This document shows positions 42,684 through 51,650 of a DNA stretch of 64,000 bases, one piece after another. Source of the DNA: IDS-8 sp040902105 (GTDB lineage: Bacteria; Pseudomonadota; Gammaproteobacteria; Steroidobacterales; Woeseiaceae). The stretch lies in NCBI GenBank assembly GCA_040902105.1, contig JBBDXW010000001.1, positions 124,001 through 188,000 on the forward strand, read 5' to 3'. The notes beneath the pieces are model-generated. The model did no database searches. It was not told where the DNA came from and saw nothing but the letters and a program-made list of their open reading frames with translations. Positions within the stretch are counted from its first letter, which is position 1, and each line of letters starts with the position of its first letter. Made by a program: the position numbers and the translations under genes.

Positions 42684-42775
42684 AGGTGCCGGACTTGGAT
42701 CTTTGGACATTTCGTTTGGAGGCGCAGTCTGAATGGACCCACTGCGAAATGTCCAAAGATCCAAGTCCGGCACCT
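42684..42775. repeat. Family B hairpin element (copy B2)
   Basis: Arms AGGTGCCGGACTTGGATCTT and AAGATCCAAGTCCGGCACCT. The loop segment GCAGTCTGAATGGACCCACT is the reverse complement of the loop in B1 and B4, so the element's centre is inverted relative to them. Confidence 0.9.
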
Positions 42776-42822
42776 GAACGCGGGCACCTGAACGCGGCAC
42801 CTGAACGGGCACCTGAACGTTA
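42771..42822. repeat. Short tandem repeat at the edge of B2
   Basis: Four units of CACCTGAACG separated by a few GC-rich bases; the unit is the outer end of the family B right arm, apparently multiplied. Confidence 0.7.
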
Positions 42823-42855
42823 ATGAATAACCCGGGCTAACGACGGCAGCGCCCT

Positions 42856-43371
42856 ATGTACTGTCCATTTTGCAGTCACGAAGAAACGAAGGTTATCGAC
42901 TCGCGCCTGGCGGCCGACGGCCGGCAGATACGCAGACGGCGCCAGTGCCTGGATTGCAATGAGCGCTTCACCACTTTCGAAACCGCCGAACTGGTGATGC
43001 CGCGGCTGATCAAGAGCGACAGCAGCCGCCAGCCGTTCGATGAGAACAAATTGCGCAACAGCATGATCAGGGCGCTGGAAAAGCGCCCGGTACCCGCCGA
43101 TGAATTCGAACAGGCGATCGGGCGACTGGTGCACAAGCTGCGCACGATGGGCGAGCGCGAGGTTCCGGCGCGGCTCGTCGGAGAACTGGTGATGGAGGAA
43201 CTTCGCAGCCTGGATGAAGTCGCGTACGTACGCTTCGCATCCGTTTACCGGAGCTTTCAGGACGTCACGGAGTTTCAGGACGAGATCAAGCGCCTGCAGG
43301 AGATCTCCAGCGCTGCGGCCAGCCGCGAACAAATGTCCCTGCTGCCGGATCTGCTCGACAAGAAGCGCTGA
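42856..43371 (+). CDS. nrdR: Transcriptional repressor NrdR
   Basis: Zinc ribbon/ATP-cone repressor of ribonucleotide reductase genes. 171 residues. N-terminal CPFCSHEETKVIDSR and CLDCNERFTTFE form the four-Cys zinc ribbon. The ATP-cone follows with KSDSSRQPFDENKLRNSMIR. Cytosolic. It precedes ribD by 15 bp, the conserved gammaproteobacterial order. Confidence 0.96.
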   Translation: MYCPFCSHEETKVIDSRLAADGRQIRRRRQCLDCNERFTTFETAELVMPRLIKSDSSRQPFDENKLRNSMIRALEKRPVPADEFEQAIGRLVHKLRTMGEREVPARLVGELVMEELRSLDEVAYVRFASVYRSFQDVTEFQDEIKRLQEISSAAASREQMSLLPDLLDKKR

Positions 43372-43386
43372 ACCGAACCTCAAGCA

Positions 43387-44502
43387 ATGAGCGATTTCTC
43401 CGCCGCAGATTGCCGTCACATGGCTCGCGCCCTGCAGCTTGCGAGAAAAGGGCTGACGACGGCACATCCGAATCCAAGGGTCGGGTGCGTGCTGGTACGT
43501 GACGATGTCGTTGTCGGTGAGGGTTGGCACCGGAAGACCGGGGAAGCCCACGCCGAGGTCAATGCGATCGAAGCGGCAGGGGCCAGGGCGGCCGGCGCGA
43601 CGGCGTTTGTGACGCTCGAGCCATGCGGCCACACGGGTAAGACAGGGCCGTGTACGGAGGCGCTGATCCGCGCGCGCATCGCCAAAGTGGTGTTCGCGAT
43701 CGAGGATCCGTCGGTGCGTGCGGGCGGCCGTGCCCGGACTACTCTCGAAAATGCAGGCATCGAAGTCGGGAGCGGGCTCATGCAGGGCGAAGCGCTCAAG
43801 CTCAATGAAGGATTCGTGATGCGCGTCCGCGATCGCCGACCCTTCGTCAGGCTCAAGGTGGCTGCAAGCATGGATGGCGCCACCGCCATGCGCAGCGGGC
43901 AAAGTCGGTGGATTAGCGGAGAGGCCGCGCGGCGGGACGTACAGAGGCTTCGTGCCATGTCCGGCGCACTGCTGACCGGCGTCGGCACGGTCCTCGCGGA
44001 CGATCCGCGGTTGACCGTTCGGGAGTCGTCGCTGGTACTGCAACCGCCGCTACGCGTGGTCGTCGACTCTCGCCTGCGGACGCCACCGGCGGCGCGGCTG
44101 CTCGCAGAGTCCGGCAAGACGTTGATCTTTTGCGCGGACGACAGCAATCGCGAGCCGCTCGAGAAGGCCGGGGCAACAGTCCATCGCGTTGCTTCGGATC
44201 GCGGTCGGGTCGCCCTTCCGGAAGTCATGCGAGAGTTGGCCGATCTCGAGGTCAACGACGTCCTGATCGAAGCCGGTCCGGGTCTTGCGGGCAGCCTGCT
44301 CGCCGCGAGCCTCATTGACGAACTTGTCATTTATCAGGCGCCGCATATCATGGGTAGCGAAACCTCGGGAATGTTTGCGACACCCGGGTGGACGCAACTG
44401 GCGCATCGCAGGCAACTTCATGTCGTGGATGTGCGCCGCGTGGGACAGGATCTGAAGATCACGATGCGGCCTGTATATTTGCCGGACTCACCGGGGCACT
44501 GA
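43387..44502 (+). CDS. ribD: Riboflavin biosynthesis deaminase/reductase RibD
   Basis: Bifunctional enzyme: deamination, then side-chain reduction of the pyrimidine intermediate. 371 residues. The deaminase half has HAEVNAI and PCGHTGKTGPC zinc motifs. The reductase half (about residues 150-371) shows LKVAASMDGATAMRSGQSRW and EAGPGLAGSLLAASLIDEL. ribE follows 6 bp later. Confidence 0.95.
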   Translation: MSDFSAADCRHMARALQLARKGLTTAHPNPRVGCVLVRDDVVVGEGWHRKTGEAHAEVNAIEAAGARAAGATAFVTLEPCGHTGKTGPCTEALIRARIAKVVFAIEDPSVRAGGRARTTLENAGIEVGSGLMQGEALKLNEGFVMRVRDRRPFVRLKVAASMDGATAMRSGQSRWISGEAARRDVQRLRAMSGALLTGVGTVLADDPRLTVRESSLVLQPPLRVVVDSRLRTPPAARLLAESGKTLIFCADDSNREPLEKAGATVHRVASDRGRVALPEVMRELADLEVNDVLIEAGPGLAGSLLAASLIDELVIYQAPHIMGSETSGMFATPGWTQLAHRRQLHVVDVRRVGQDLKITMRPVYLPDSPGH

Positions 44503-44508
44503 GGGCCA

Positions 44509-45174
44509 ATGTTTACCGGAATCATCAAAGCGCTCGGCACTGTAGAGCGAATCCAGCCGCAACGAGGCGACATCCGGCTTTCGATTCGTTCGGCGCAGCT
44601 GCGCTGGCGGGAATACGAAGTGGGCGAAAGCATTTCGGTCAACGGTGCCTGCCTGACCGTCGTCGCATTGCGAGACGATGGGTTCGACAGCGACGTGTCG
44701 TCGGAGACGCTTGGCGTCACCGCCCTGTGCAACCTGAAGGCCGGCAGCAGCGTGAATCTCGAACCGGCCATGAGTCTCGGCGACCGCCTCGGCGGACACC
44801 TGGTGAGCGGACACGTCGATTGTGTCGGTACCGTGCTCGAACGTAACAACGAGGCGCGCTCGGTACGATTGCGGATCGGTCTGGCCACTCCCTGGCTTCG
44901 CTACATCGTGAAGAAGGGCTCCGTATGCGTGGATGGCGTCAGCCTTACCATCAACGAGGTATCAGTGGATTCGTTTTCTGTGAATATCATTCCCCATACG
45001 GCCGGTGCCACGATCGCGGGCGCTTACAAGGCAGGCTCGAGGGTCAATATCGAAGTTGACCTTGTTGCCCGCTACCTGGAAGGGCTGCTGAACGCCCGCG
45101 CCGCGAACGGTGCGACAATGGACCAGTCCGGGCATGTTTCGATGGATTTCCTGAGAGCTCATGGCTATGCATAA
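44509..45174 (+). CDS. ribE: Riboflavin synthase alpha subunit
   Basis: Dismutates two 6,7-dimethyl-8-ribityllumazine to riboflavin. 221 residues. Begins MFTGIIKALGTVERI. Duplicated lumazine-binding beta barrels are seen in ESISVNGACLTVVAL and SVCVDGVSLTINEV, each followed by an SxxTLG- or NIIPHT-type segment. The 3' end overlaps ribBA by 14 nt. Confidence 0.95.
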   Translation: MFTGIIKALGTVERIQPQRGDIRLSIRSAQLRWREYEVGESISVNGACLTVVALRDDGFDSDVSSETLGVTALCNLKAGSSVNLEPAMSLGDRLGGHLVSGHVDCVGTVLERNNEARSVRLRIGLATPWLRYIVKKGSVCVDGVSLTINEVSVDSFSVNIIPHTAGATIAGAYKAGSRVNIEVDLVARYLEGLLNARAANGATMDQSGHVSMDFLRAHGYA

Positions 45175-46312
45175 CAAGACAACCGTCCACCCGTCTGCGG
45201 CCGGCTCCACCTTCAGCAGCATCGAGGAGATCATCGCCGACGTTCGCGACGGCAAAATGGTCATCATGGTCGACGACGAGAATCGCGAGAACGAAGGCGA
45301 CCTGCTGATGGCCGCGGAGAAGGTCCGCGCGCAGGACATCAATTATATGGCGCGATACGGTCGCGGCCTCATCTGCCTGACCATGACACCCGAGCGCTGC
45401 TCGCAGCTGCGCTTGCCGTTGATGGTCGACGACACTGACCGCCGCCACGCGACCAACTTTACGATCTCGATCGAGGCGGCCGAGGGCATAACGACCGGCA
45501 TTTCCGCACACGATCGCGCGAAAACCGTGCAGGTCGCCGTCGCGCCCGGTGCGCGTCCGGAGCATCTCAGTCAGCCGGGCCATATTTTCCCGGTTATGGC
45601 ACAGCCGGGCGGGGTCTTGACCCGCGCCGGGCATACCGAAGCGGGTTGCGATCTTGCGAGACTCGGGGGTTTCGAGCCCGCCGCCGCCATTGTCGAGATC
45701 CTCAACGAAGACGGCAGTATGGCGCGCCGGCCCGATCTCGAAGCGTTCTCGCGGGAACACGGTGTCAGGATCGGCACCATTGCAGATTTGATCCGGTACC
45801 GGCTGGAGAAGGAACGCTACGTCGAGAGGATTGCCGAGACGACGGTTCAGACGGCGCATGGGGAGTTCCGCTTGTACTGCTATGACGATCGCGTCAATCG
45901 AACGGTGCATGTCGCTCTGGCGAAAGGCGATATGCAAAAGGCATCGTCGCCGCTGGTCCGCGTCCACATACAGGACACGCTCGGCGATATACTCGGCGTA
46001 CAAAGTCCCGCGCTTGGCTGGCCGCTCGACAGCGCGATCGAGCGCATTGCCAGGGAGGAGGCCGGCATCGTCGTCGTTCTGAGGGAACAGGAATCGTCGC
46101 GCGAGCTTATGGAGGCGGTCGAATCGCTGTCGGATACGCGGGACGATCTTACGGAACGGCGGCGGGGTGAGGCCGTGGTCAAAACCTATGGTGTTGGCGC
46201 ACAGATTTTGCGCGATCTCGGTGTGCAACGCATGCGGGTGTTGTCCGCGCCGAAGCAAATGCACGGTATTTCGGGGTTCGATCTGGAGATTACGGAGTAC
46301 GTCGAACGATAG
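45161..46312 (+). CDS. ribBA: DHBP synthase with degenerate GTP cyclohydrolase II domain (RibBA-type)
   Basis: 383 residues. The N-terminal 3,4-dihydroxy-2-butanone-4-phosphate synthase is intact (VDDENRENEGDLLMAAEKV; MARYGRGLICLTMT; RAGHTEAGCDLARL). The C-terminal GTP cyclohydrolase II-like half lacks the three zinc cysteines expected after the GD motif (here LGDILGVQSPALGWPL), and no Cys is found in that stretch. It should therefore be a RibB with a dead or regulatory second domain, as known in several proteobacteria, and a separate ribA is expected elsewhere. Start overlaps ribE. Confidence 0.92.
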   Translation: MAMHNKTTVHPSAAGSTFSSIEEIIADVRDGKMVIMVDDENRENEGDLLMAAEKVRAQDINYMARYGRGLICLTMTPERCSQLRLPLMVDDTDRRHATNFTISIEAAEGITTGISAHDRAKTVQVAVAPGARPEHLSQPGHIFPVMAQPGGVLTRAGHTEAGCDLARLGGFEPAAAIVEILNEDGSMARRPDLEAFSREHGVRIGTIADLIRYRLEKERYVERIAETTVQTAHGEFRLYCYDDRVNRTVHVALAKGDMQKASSPLVRVHIQDTLGDILGVQSPALGWPLDSAIERIAREEAGIVVVLREQESSRELMEAVESLSDTRDDLTERRRGEAVVKTYGVGAQILRDLGVQRMRVLSAPKQMHGISGFDLEITEYVER

Positions 46313-46538
46313 GTGAGGGACGTTCCATTGACGGCGGCCGGGGGCGCTGCGCGAATTCTTCTTCAGTCGCTCGACGATATTTGCCGGGTGAAAAAGGGAT
46401 ACCGGCGGCACCCCGGCGCGCAGATTTCAACGCGCTGGCTCCGAGCTACGGAGACCCCCGGCGGGTGGCTTTGAGGTTGCGGTGCCTGTGAAGCGAAGCC
46501 CCGCACCAAACGGAGAATTGGACAGACCAAAGGGAACC

Positions 46539-47012
46539 ATGGAAAAAATAAAAACGATCGAAGGTGAGTTAAATGCTCGCGATGCGCGGTTCACCATCGT
46601 CGCGTCGCGGTTCAACGATTTTATTGTGGAGTCGCTGATCAAGGGGGCTGTATCCTGTCTTCGCCGTCATGGCGCGGCGGATGCGGCTATCGAACTCGTT
46701 CGCGTTCCCGGCGCTTACGAAATGCCGCTTGCAGTGGAGAAAGTCGCGTCGTCTCGGCGATGCGACGGTATCATTGCGCTGGGCGCCGTCATTCGCGGGG
46801 CGACGCCGCATTTCGAGTACGTGGCCGGTGAATGCATCCGCGGCGTGTCCGCGGCGGGTCGTGCCCATGGTATTCCGATCGGTTTCGGCGTCCTGACGGT
46901 CGATACGATCGAACAGGCGATCGAGCGCGCCGGCACCAAAGCAGGCAACAAGGGTGAGGAAGCGGCTTTGGCTGCCATTGAAATGATCAACCTGTTGCGC
47001 CGCCTCGCGTGA
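46539..47012 (+). CDS. ribH: 6,7-dimethyl-8-ribityllumazine synthase
   Basis: Condenses the RibD product with DHBP. 157 residues from MEKIKTIEGELNARDARF. Lumazine synthase motifs: FTIVASRFNDFIVESLIKGA, VRVPGAYEMPLAVEKVA, IIALGAVIRGATPHFEYVAG (with the catalytic His) and GVLTVDTIEQAIERAGTKAG. AAAGGGA lies before the ATG; a longer frame from 46482 is unsupported. nusB follows after a repeat element. Confidence 0.95.
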   Translation: MEKIKTIEGELNARDARFTIVASRFNDFIVESLIKGAVSCLRRHGAADAAIELVRVPGAYEMPLAVEKVASSRRCDGIIALGAVIRGATPHFEYVAGECIRGVSAAGRAHGIPIGFGVLTVDTIEQAIERAGTKAGNKGEEAALAAIEMINLLRRLA

Positions 47013-47017
47013 CCCGG

Positions 47018-47124
47018 CCATTTGGGGACAGTGACCTTTTCTCGCCATTTGGGGACAGTGACCTTTTCTCGGGGATAGGGTCACTGTCCCCAAATGGCGG
47101 AATTAAGGTCACTGTCCCCAAATG
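47018..47124. repeat. Family C repeat (GGTCACTGTCCCCAAATG), four arms
   Basis: Two left arms CATTTGGGGACAGTGACC (about 47020-47037 and 47047-47064) face two right arms GGTCACTGTCCCCAAATG (about 47079-47096 and 47107-47124). The last arm ends on the ATG of nusB. Only this site is seen in the window, but the unit is clearly repetitive. Confidence 0.9.
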
Positions 47125-47565
47125 ACCCGTCCTCAGATCACCGCGCGCGGCCGTGCTCGAGAACTGCTCGTGCAGGCGCTTTATCAGATGCAGATCGCGG
47201 ATCACGACAAGTCCGAACTGTTCGCGCAGTTCCGTGAGCGACCGGATTACCAGAGGGTCGACCGGCAGTTTTTCGATGAGGTCCTGAGCGGCATTATTGA
47301 CGCCCGGCCGTCCCTCGAGCAGCAGGCCGGAGAATTTCTCGACCGGCCCATATCGCACCTCGATCCCGTCGAGCGGGGCATTCTTTTGCTGGGCCTTTAT
47401 GAACTGCAGGCACGCGCGGAAATCCCGTATCGCGTCGTCATCAACGAGGCAGTCAATCTGACCAAGCGATTCGGTGCCGTTGACGGCCACAAATACGTCA
47501 ACGCTGTTCTTGACCGGGCTTCGGGACAGATGCGCCGCGGCGAGAGCGGCAGTTCAACTCGCTGA
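47122..47565 (+). CDS. nusB: Transcription antitermination protein NusB
   Basis: 147 residues starting MTRPQITARGRARELLVQAL. All-helical NusB fold: ARELLVQALYQMQ, VERGILLLGLYELQ and YRVVINEAVNLTKRFG. Binds boxA RNA with NusE. The start codon lies inside the last arm of the family C repeat, leaving no visible Shine-Dalgarno. The next plausible start would truncate the conserved N terminus, so this start is kept. Confidence 0.93.
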   Translation: MTRPQITARGRARELLVQALYQMQIADHDKSELFAQFRERPDYQRVDRQFFDEVLSGIIDARPSLEQQAGEFLDRPISHLDPVERGILLLGLYELQARAEIPYRVVINEAVNLTKRFGAVDGHKYVNAVLDRASGQMRRGESGSSTR

Positions 47566-47580
47566 CATCGGACGACCGCC

Positions 47581-48540
47581 GTGGACGAGTTCGAACTGAT
47601 CCGTCGTTTTTTCCTGCAGCGGGAACGCGGCGACGGTGTACTGATCGGCATCGGAGATGACGGCGCCGTCGTTGACCCGGCACCGAATCGCAAGCTCGTG
47701 GCCGTCGTCGATACGCTCATTGCGGGGGTACATTATCCACTCGATTTCCCTGCGGCGGATGTGGGGTACCGCGCTTTGGCTGTCAACCTCTCGGACGTTG
47801 CCGCGATGGGCGGCAAGCCGAGATGGATGACTCTCGCATTGACGCTGCCTGAGGCCGACGAGGCGTGGTTGACCGGTTTTGCCAAGGGGCTTTTCGAAGC
47901 CGCCGCTGAATACGACGTCGCTTTGATCGGCGGCGATACGACCCGAGGCGCACAAACGGTGATCAGCGTGCAGCTTTTAGGCGACGTGCAGGCGAGTGCG
48001 ATTCTGACCCGCAGCGGTGCGAAGGCCGGCGACGGGATTTACGTGACCGGTACAGTCGGCGACGCGGCGCGAGGGCTCGTAATCCTCAAGAGTCCGGGCG
48101 GCGCCCATAACGATGCCGATGCCGCGTACCTCATCGCGCGTTTCGCACGACCCGTGGCCCGGGTCGCCTTTGGTGCATCGATTGCCGGGCTCGCGACGGC
48201 CGCGATCGATTTGTCCGACGGCCTGGCCGGCGACCTGGAAAAATTGCTGCATGCCAGTGGTGCTGCAGGAACTATTGAGCCAGGGCTGTTGCCCGTTTCT
48301 CCGCCGCTGCGGCGCGCAGTCGGTGGCGATGAGTCGCTCAATCTGGCGCTCGGAGGCGGCGACGACTACGAGTTGTGTTTTACTGCGCGAAGTACGGACC
48401 AGGCGCGGATAGTCGAATTGGCTTCCGCGCACGGCGTACCGATCACGCGCATCGGCGAAATATCCCGAGGCGCGGGGCTGACGTGCACGAAAGAGGGGAA
48501 ACGCGTTCCGAACCAGAATCACGGTTATCGTCATTTCTGA
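47581..48540 (+). CDS. thiL: Thiamine-monophosphate kinase
   Basis: Phosphorylates TMP to TPP. 319 residues from GTG. AIRS-like fold: VLIGIGDDGAVVDPAPNRKL, DVGYRALAVNLSDVAAMGGK, LIGGDTTRG, AAIDLSDGLAGDLEKLL and LGGGDDYELCFT. Follows nusB by 15 bp and precedes pgpA, the standard nusB-thiL-pgpA order. Confidence 0.95.
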   Translation: MDEFELIRRFFLQRERGDGVLIGIGDDGAVVDPAPNRKLVAVVDTLIAGVHYPLDFPAADVGYRALAVNLSDVAAMGGKPRWMTLALTLPEADEAWLTGFAKGLFEAAAEYDVALIGGDTTRGAQTVISVQLLGDVQASAILTRSGAKAGDGIYVTGTVGDAARGLVILKSPGGAHNDADAAYLIARFARPVARVAFGASIAGLATAAIDLSDGLAGDLEKLLHASGAAGTIEPGLLPVSPPLRRAVGGDESLNLALGGGDDYELCFTARSTDQARIVELASAHGVPITRIGEISRGAGLTCTKEGKRVPNQNHGYRHF

Positions 48541-48554
48541 GGGCATTTCTGAAA

Positions 48555-49067
48555 TTGCAGCAGCGCAGACCCTCAAGAACCGCTGAATCTGGCGCAGACC
48601 TTCGACGAAAGGTACTGCGCGACCCGATCATGTTGCTCGCATTCGGTTTCGGCGCCGGCCTGTCGCCGAAAGCGCCGGGCACCGCCGGTTCGTTGCTCGG
48701 CGTGCTGCTCGCCTGGGCCTTGCTGCCTTTGCCGATGAACGCGAAGCTGTTACTGGGAATTCTCCTGTTCGCCGCCGGCATCTGGCTGTGCGGGGAGGCC
48801 GGCCGGCGCTCCGGCGTGGACGATCACCCGGGGATCGTGTGGGACGAGATCGTGGCTATGTATCTGGTTTTGCTGGCACTTCCGACTTCGATCGGCTCCT
48901 GGATTGCGGCTTTCGCGCTCTTCAGGCTGTTCGACATCTGGAAACCCTGGCCGATACGGGACCTGGATCACAGACTCACCAGTGGCCTCGGAACTATGCT
49001 CGATGATCTCTTGGCCGCTCTGTATACCGCATCGCTCCTCGGTCTCGGCAGGTGGCTCATGTTCTGA
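48555..49067 (+). CDS. pgpA: Phosphatidylglycerophosphatase A
   Basis: Removes the phosphate from phosphatidylglycerophosphate at the inner membrane. GFGAGLSPKAPGTAGSLLG, DDHPGIVWDEIVAMYLVL and FRLFDIWKPWPIRDLDH are PgpA signatures, with hydrophobic spans at LLGVLLAWALLPLP and LLLGILLFAAGIWL. The TTG start gives 170 residues, near the E. coli length of 172. The first ATG (48630) would remove 25 residues. Confidence 0.9.
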   Translation: MQQRRPSRTAESGADLRRKVLRDPIMLLAFGFGAGLSPKAPGTAGSLLGVLLAWALLPLPMNAKLLLGILLFAAGIWLCGEAGRRSGVDDHPGIVWDEIVAMYLVLLALPTSIGSWIAAFALFRLFDIWKPWPIRDLDHRLTSGLGTMLDDLLAALYTASLLGLGRWLMF

Positions 49068-49082
49068 TCAGGCTGCCACAAA

Positions 49083-50387
49083 ATGGTCCGTAACGTTAGC
49101 GAAATGAAGCGACTTGCCGACGTGCCGAAGAAGATCGGCAAGTACGTGATCATCAACAAGGTCGGCAAAGGCAGCACCGGCACCGTTTACCTCTCGCACG
49201 ACCCCTATTATCGCCGCGACGTCGCCATCAAGGTCTACAACATCGAAGAAGACACGGACCAGGAGCGCGCCCGGGTCTCGCGAAAGATGTTTTTCAATGA
49301 AGCGCATATGGTCGGCATGCTGCAGCACCCGAACATCATGCCGATCTACGACGCCGGCGAAGAAGCCGGCAAGTACTACGTCGTCACTGAACACATCCAG
49401 GGTGCGCGTACATTGGCCGCGTATTGCCGCCCGGATAATGTGCTGCGCGTCGACGACGTCGTGGAAATCATCTACAAGTGCTCCAAGGCATTGCATTACG
49501 CTCACGGCCGCGGTGTGATCCATCGTGACATCAAGCCGAGCAACATCATGCTGACGATCGATAACGACGTCAGGATCATCGACTTCGGTATCGCCATCTG
49601 CACCGACTCCGAAGTGTCGCGTATCGAAGGCATCGCCGGTTCGCCGAGTTACATGTCACCGGAACAGGTGCAGTCCGAGGAGCTCACGTCGCGCTCGGAT
49701 ATCTATTCGCTGGGCGCCGTGCTGTACGAATTGTTGACGGGTTTCAGGCCGTTCCGCGCCGATAACCTGTCGAAACTGCTGCATCAGATCGTTTACGCAA
49801 CCCCGCCGCCCATCCACACCTATCGCGACGACCTGCCGGAGGAACTGGAGAACGTCGTGGCGATGTGCATGCAAAAGGACCCGGGCAAGCGTTGCGCGAG
49901 CGGCGCGGCGATGGCGGCCGATCTGACGCGGGTGCACAAGGACCTGCGCGCGAAGTACGACAGCCTCGACAACCAGGAACACTTCGATCTGTTGCGCACC
50001 CTGACGTTCTTCCACGAGTTTTCGCATGCGGAGATCTGGGAAGTGCTTCGCGCCAGCGACTGGCATGAATACAAGGGCGGCGAAGACATCGTTCGAGAAG
50101 GCGAAATGGACGATCGCTTTTACATCATCGTGGCGGGACAGGCGGACGTTGAGGCCAACAGCAAAAAGCTCGGCGTTCTGTCGAACGGCGATTGTTTCGG
50201 CGAGACGAGTTATGTTCGAGGGGCGAAACGAACCGCCTCTATCCGGGCCAGCGGCAACGTTACGATACTGCGCGTCAGCTCGACGCTGATGGAGCAGGTT
50301 TCATCGGCCTGCCAGTTGCGATTCAACAAGGTGTTCCTGCGTTCCCTGATCACGCGCCTGCAGGGCGACGGCAACACTCAAACCTGA
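49083..50387 (+). CDS. Ser/Thr protein kinase with C-terminal cyclic-nucleotide-binding domain
   Basis: 434 residues. Hanks-type kinase at about residues 20-285: glycine loop VGKGSTGTVYL, VAIKVYN lysine, catalytic HRDIKPSN, DFGIAI and SPEQ. An unusual C-terminal cNMP-binding (Crp/PKA regulatory-like) beta-roll at about 335-425 has GGEDIVREGEMDDRFYIIVA and LSNGDCFGETSYVRG. The fusion suggests phosphorylation gated by a cyclic nucleotide or similar ligand. Cytosolic. It directly follows pgpA; an internal ATG at 49104 is an alternative start. Confidence 0.93.
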   Translation: MVRNVSEMKRLADVPKKIGKYVIINKVGKGSTGTVYLSHDPYYRRDVAIKVYNIEEDTDQERARVSRKMFFNEAHMVGMLQHPNIMPIYDAGEEAGKYYVVTEHIQGARTLAAYCRPDNVLRVDDVVEIIYKCSKALHYAHGRGVIHRDIKPSNIMLTIDNDVRIIDFGIAICTDSEVSRIEGIAGSPSYMSPEQVQSEELTSRSDIYSLGAVLYELLTGFRPFRADNLSKLLHQIVYATPPPIHTYRDDLPEELENVVAMCMQKDPGKRCASGAAMAADLTRVHKDLRAKYDSLDNQEHFDLLRTLTFFHEFSHAEIWEVLRASDWHEYKGGEDIVREGEMDDRFYIIVAGQADVEANSKKLGVLSNGDCFGETSYVRGAKRTASIRASGNVTILRVSSTLMEQVSSACQLRFNKVFLRSLITRLQGDGNTQT

Positions 50388-50390
50388 GGG

Positions 50391-50430
50391 TCGCCCGCGT
50401 GGTGGGCTTTCGCGATTACAGGAGCCCGCC
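50391..50430. repeat. Degenerate family A REP-like repeat (copy A3)
   Basis: TCGCCCGCGTGGTGGGCTTT and AGGAGCCCGCC are recognisable family A halves, in the convergent gap after the kinase gene. Confidence 0.45.
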
Positions 50431-50481
50431 CTTCGGTGTCCTGGTCAAACAGCCGCCAGCAACTCGGTCAGGCGTTTTCTC

Positions 50482-51508
50482 TCACGGCTCCACACGCCGA
50501 TTGAACGGGGCAAAGATACCGTTGTAATACTCCGAATAACCGCGCGCCCGACCGGCTTCGACGTCGAACACGAAGCGATCCATCGGCCAGTCGGCTCGTC
50601 CGAAGCTGTGATTGCCTTTGTAGACAAGTTTAAGTGCCGGCCGCTCATCGCCGTTCAGCACGATTCGCTCGAGATGACCGCTTTTCTCGACGATAGCGAA
50701 TCGTTCTCGTGCATCCGGAACGTTGCCGCCGCGAATCGCCTGAACGTCGTAATAACGATCGCCGATATACTCACCCGCGTACATCATCGATGCCTCGCGG
50801 GAAAGCTTCGGCGTATCGGCTGCCGATTCCGGCAATCCCAGCACTTCTCGGGCCACCAGACCTTCAATGACGAGCGCGTCCGCCGCCGTGTTCGCTGTGT
50901 TCACCAGAACCGCAATCGTCACGTCGTCGTCCGGATAGTGGGCAAGAACGGCCCCGTACGTCAGCAGAAAGCTTCCGGTGTGGCCCCAGATCGAATGCCC
51001 GTCGAGGCGACCGCGGCGGACGCCCAGGCCGTAGTCGACGGCAACCCGGTCCGCCAGGATCGACGGCTGCTGCATCTCGACGATGCGGGCCTCGGGGATA
51101 AACCGTGCCCTGCCAGCGCGGCGGGCAGACGACCCAGATCGAGCGCGGTGCTGCACAACCCGCCGTCCCCCTGCACGCCTGCCTCGGCGTACAGAGAGTT
51201 CCGGTTGAAAACCGGGATCGGCATCCAGGGCGCGCCCGTCAAGGTAATCGAGCACAAACGAGGCTGGCAAGGCCGCGACGGGTTTCTCCGAGTGCAGCAA
51301 GCGCACGAAGTCGGCTGCCGGGTAATCGTTGAGGCCGGAGGTATGGTTGAGCAACTGTCGAAGGGATATTCGGCGGCCCTGTTCGAAATTCGGAAAAGCC
51401 GGCAGCAGTGTCGTCAGATCGTCATCGAGCCTGAGTTCGCCTTCTTCGACGAGCCTCATGACAGCGAGCGCAGTGAACAACTTCGATACGGAGGCGATGT
51501 CGTATTTC
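50482..51508 (-). pseudogene. Serine hydrolase (class C beta-lactamase family), decayed
   Basis: The active-site SxxK is visible in YDIASVSKLFTALAVMRLVE, with LRQLLNHTSGLNDYP and the late GHSIWGHTGSFLLTYGAVLA (HxG-like). Between about 51090 and 51200 the frame shifts: PGF in one frame is followed by GDGGLCSTALDLGRLP in another, then back to the first. The Y-x-N region and 50 or more residues normally found there are missing. There is also no N-terminal region or signal peptide before SxxK; homology stops at about 51508, where a kinase fragment begins on the opposite strand. Confidence 0.8.
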
Positions 51509-51649
51509 GAGCTGTCGGATAGCGAACGCGAATGTTTGCTCGACGAAACCTGCGACCGCGACACGAATCTGCGAAGTGCTGTCGAACGCATGTTGCAGGA
51601 CTGCGAAAGCGACGACGGGCCGCTCTTGCAGCCGGGCGGCGGCGCGTAA
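51497..51649 (+). pseudogene. N-terminal fragment of a Ser/Thr kinase-type protein
   Basis: FELSDSERECLLDETCDRDT and NLRSAVERMLQDCESDDGPL match the conserved N-terminal segment preceding the catalytic domain in large bacterial Ser/Thr kinases with TPRs. A stop follows, and no kinase core is present. It abuts the decayed serine hydrolase on the other strand. Confidence 0.6.
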
Positions 51650-51650
51650 C

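Noticed and set aside
42820..44043. 407-codon minus-strand ORF opposite nrdR and ribD
   Set aside because: Spans two convincing genes on the other strand and shows no domain.
45044..46411. 455-codon minus-strand ORF opposite ribBA
   Set aside because: Antisense shadow of a strongly conserved gene; low-complexity Arg/His-rich translation.
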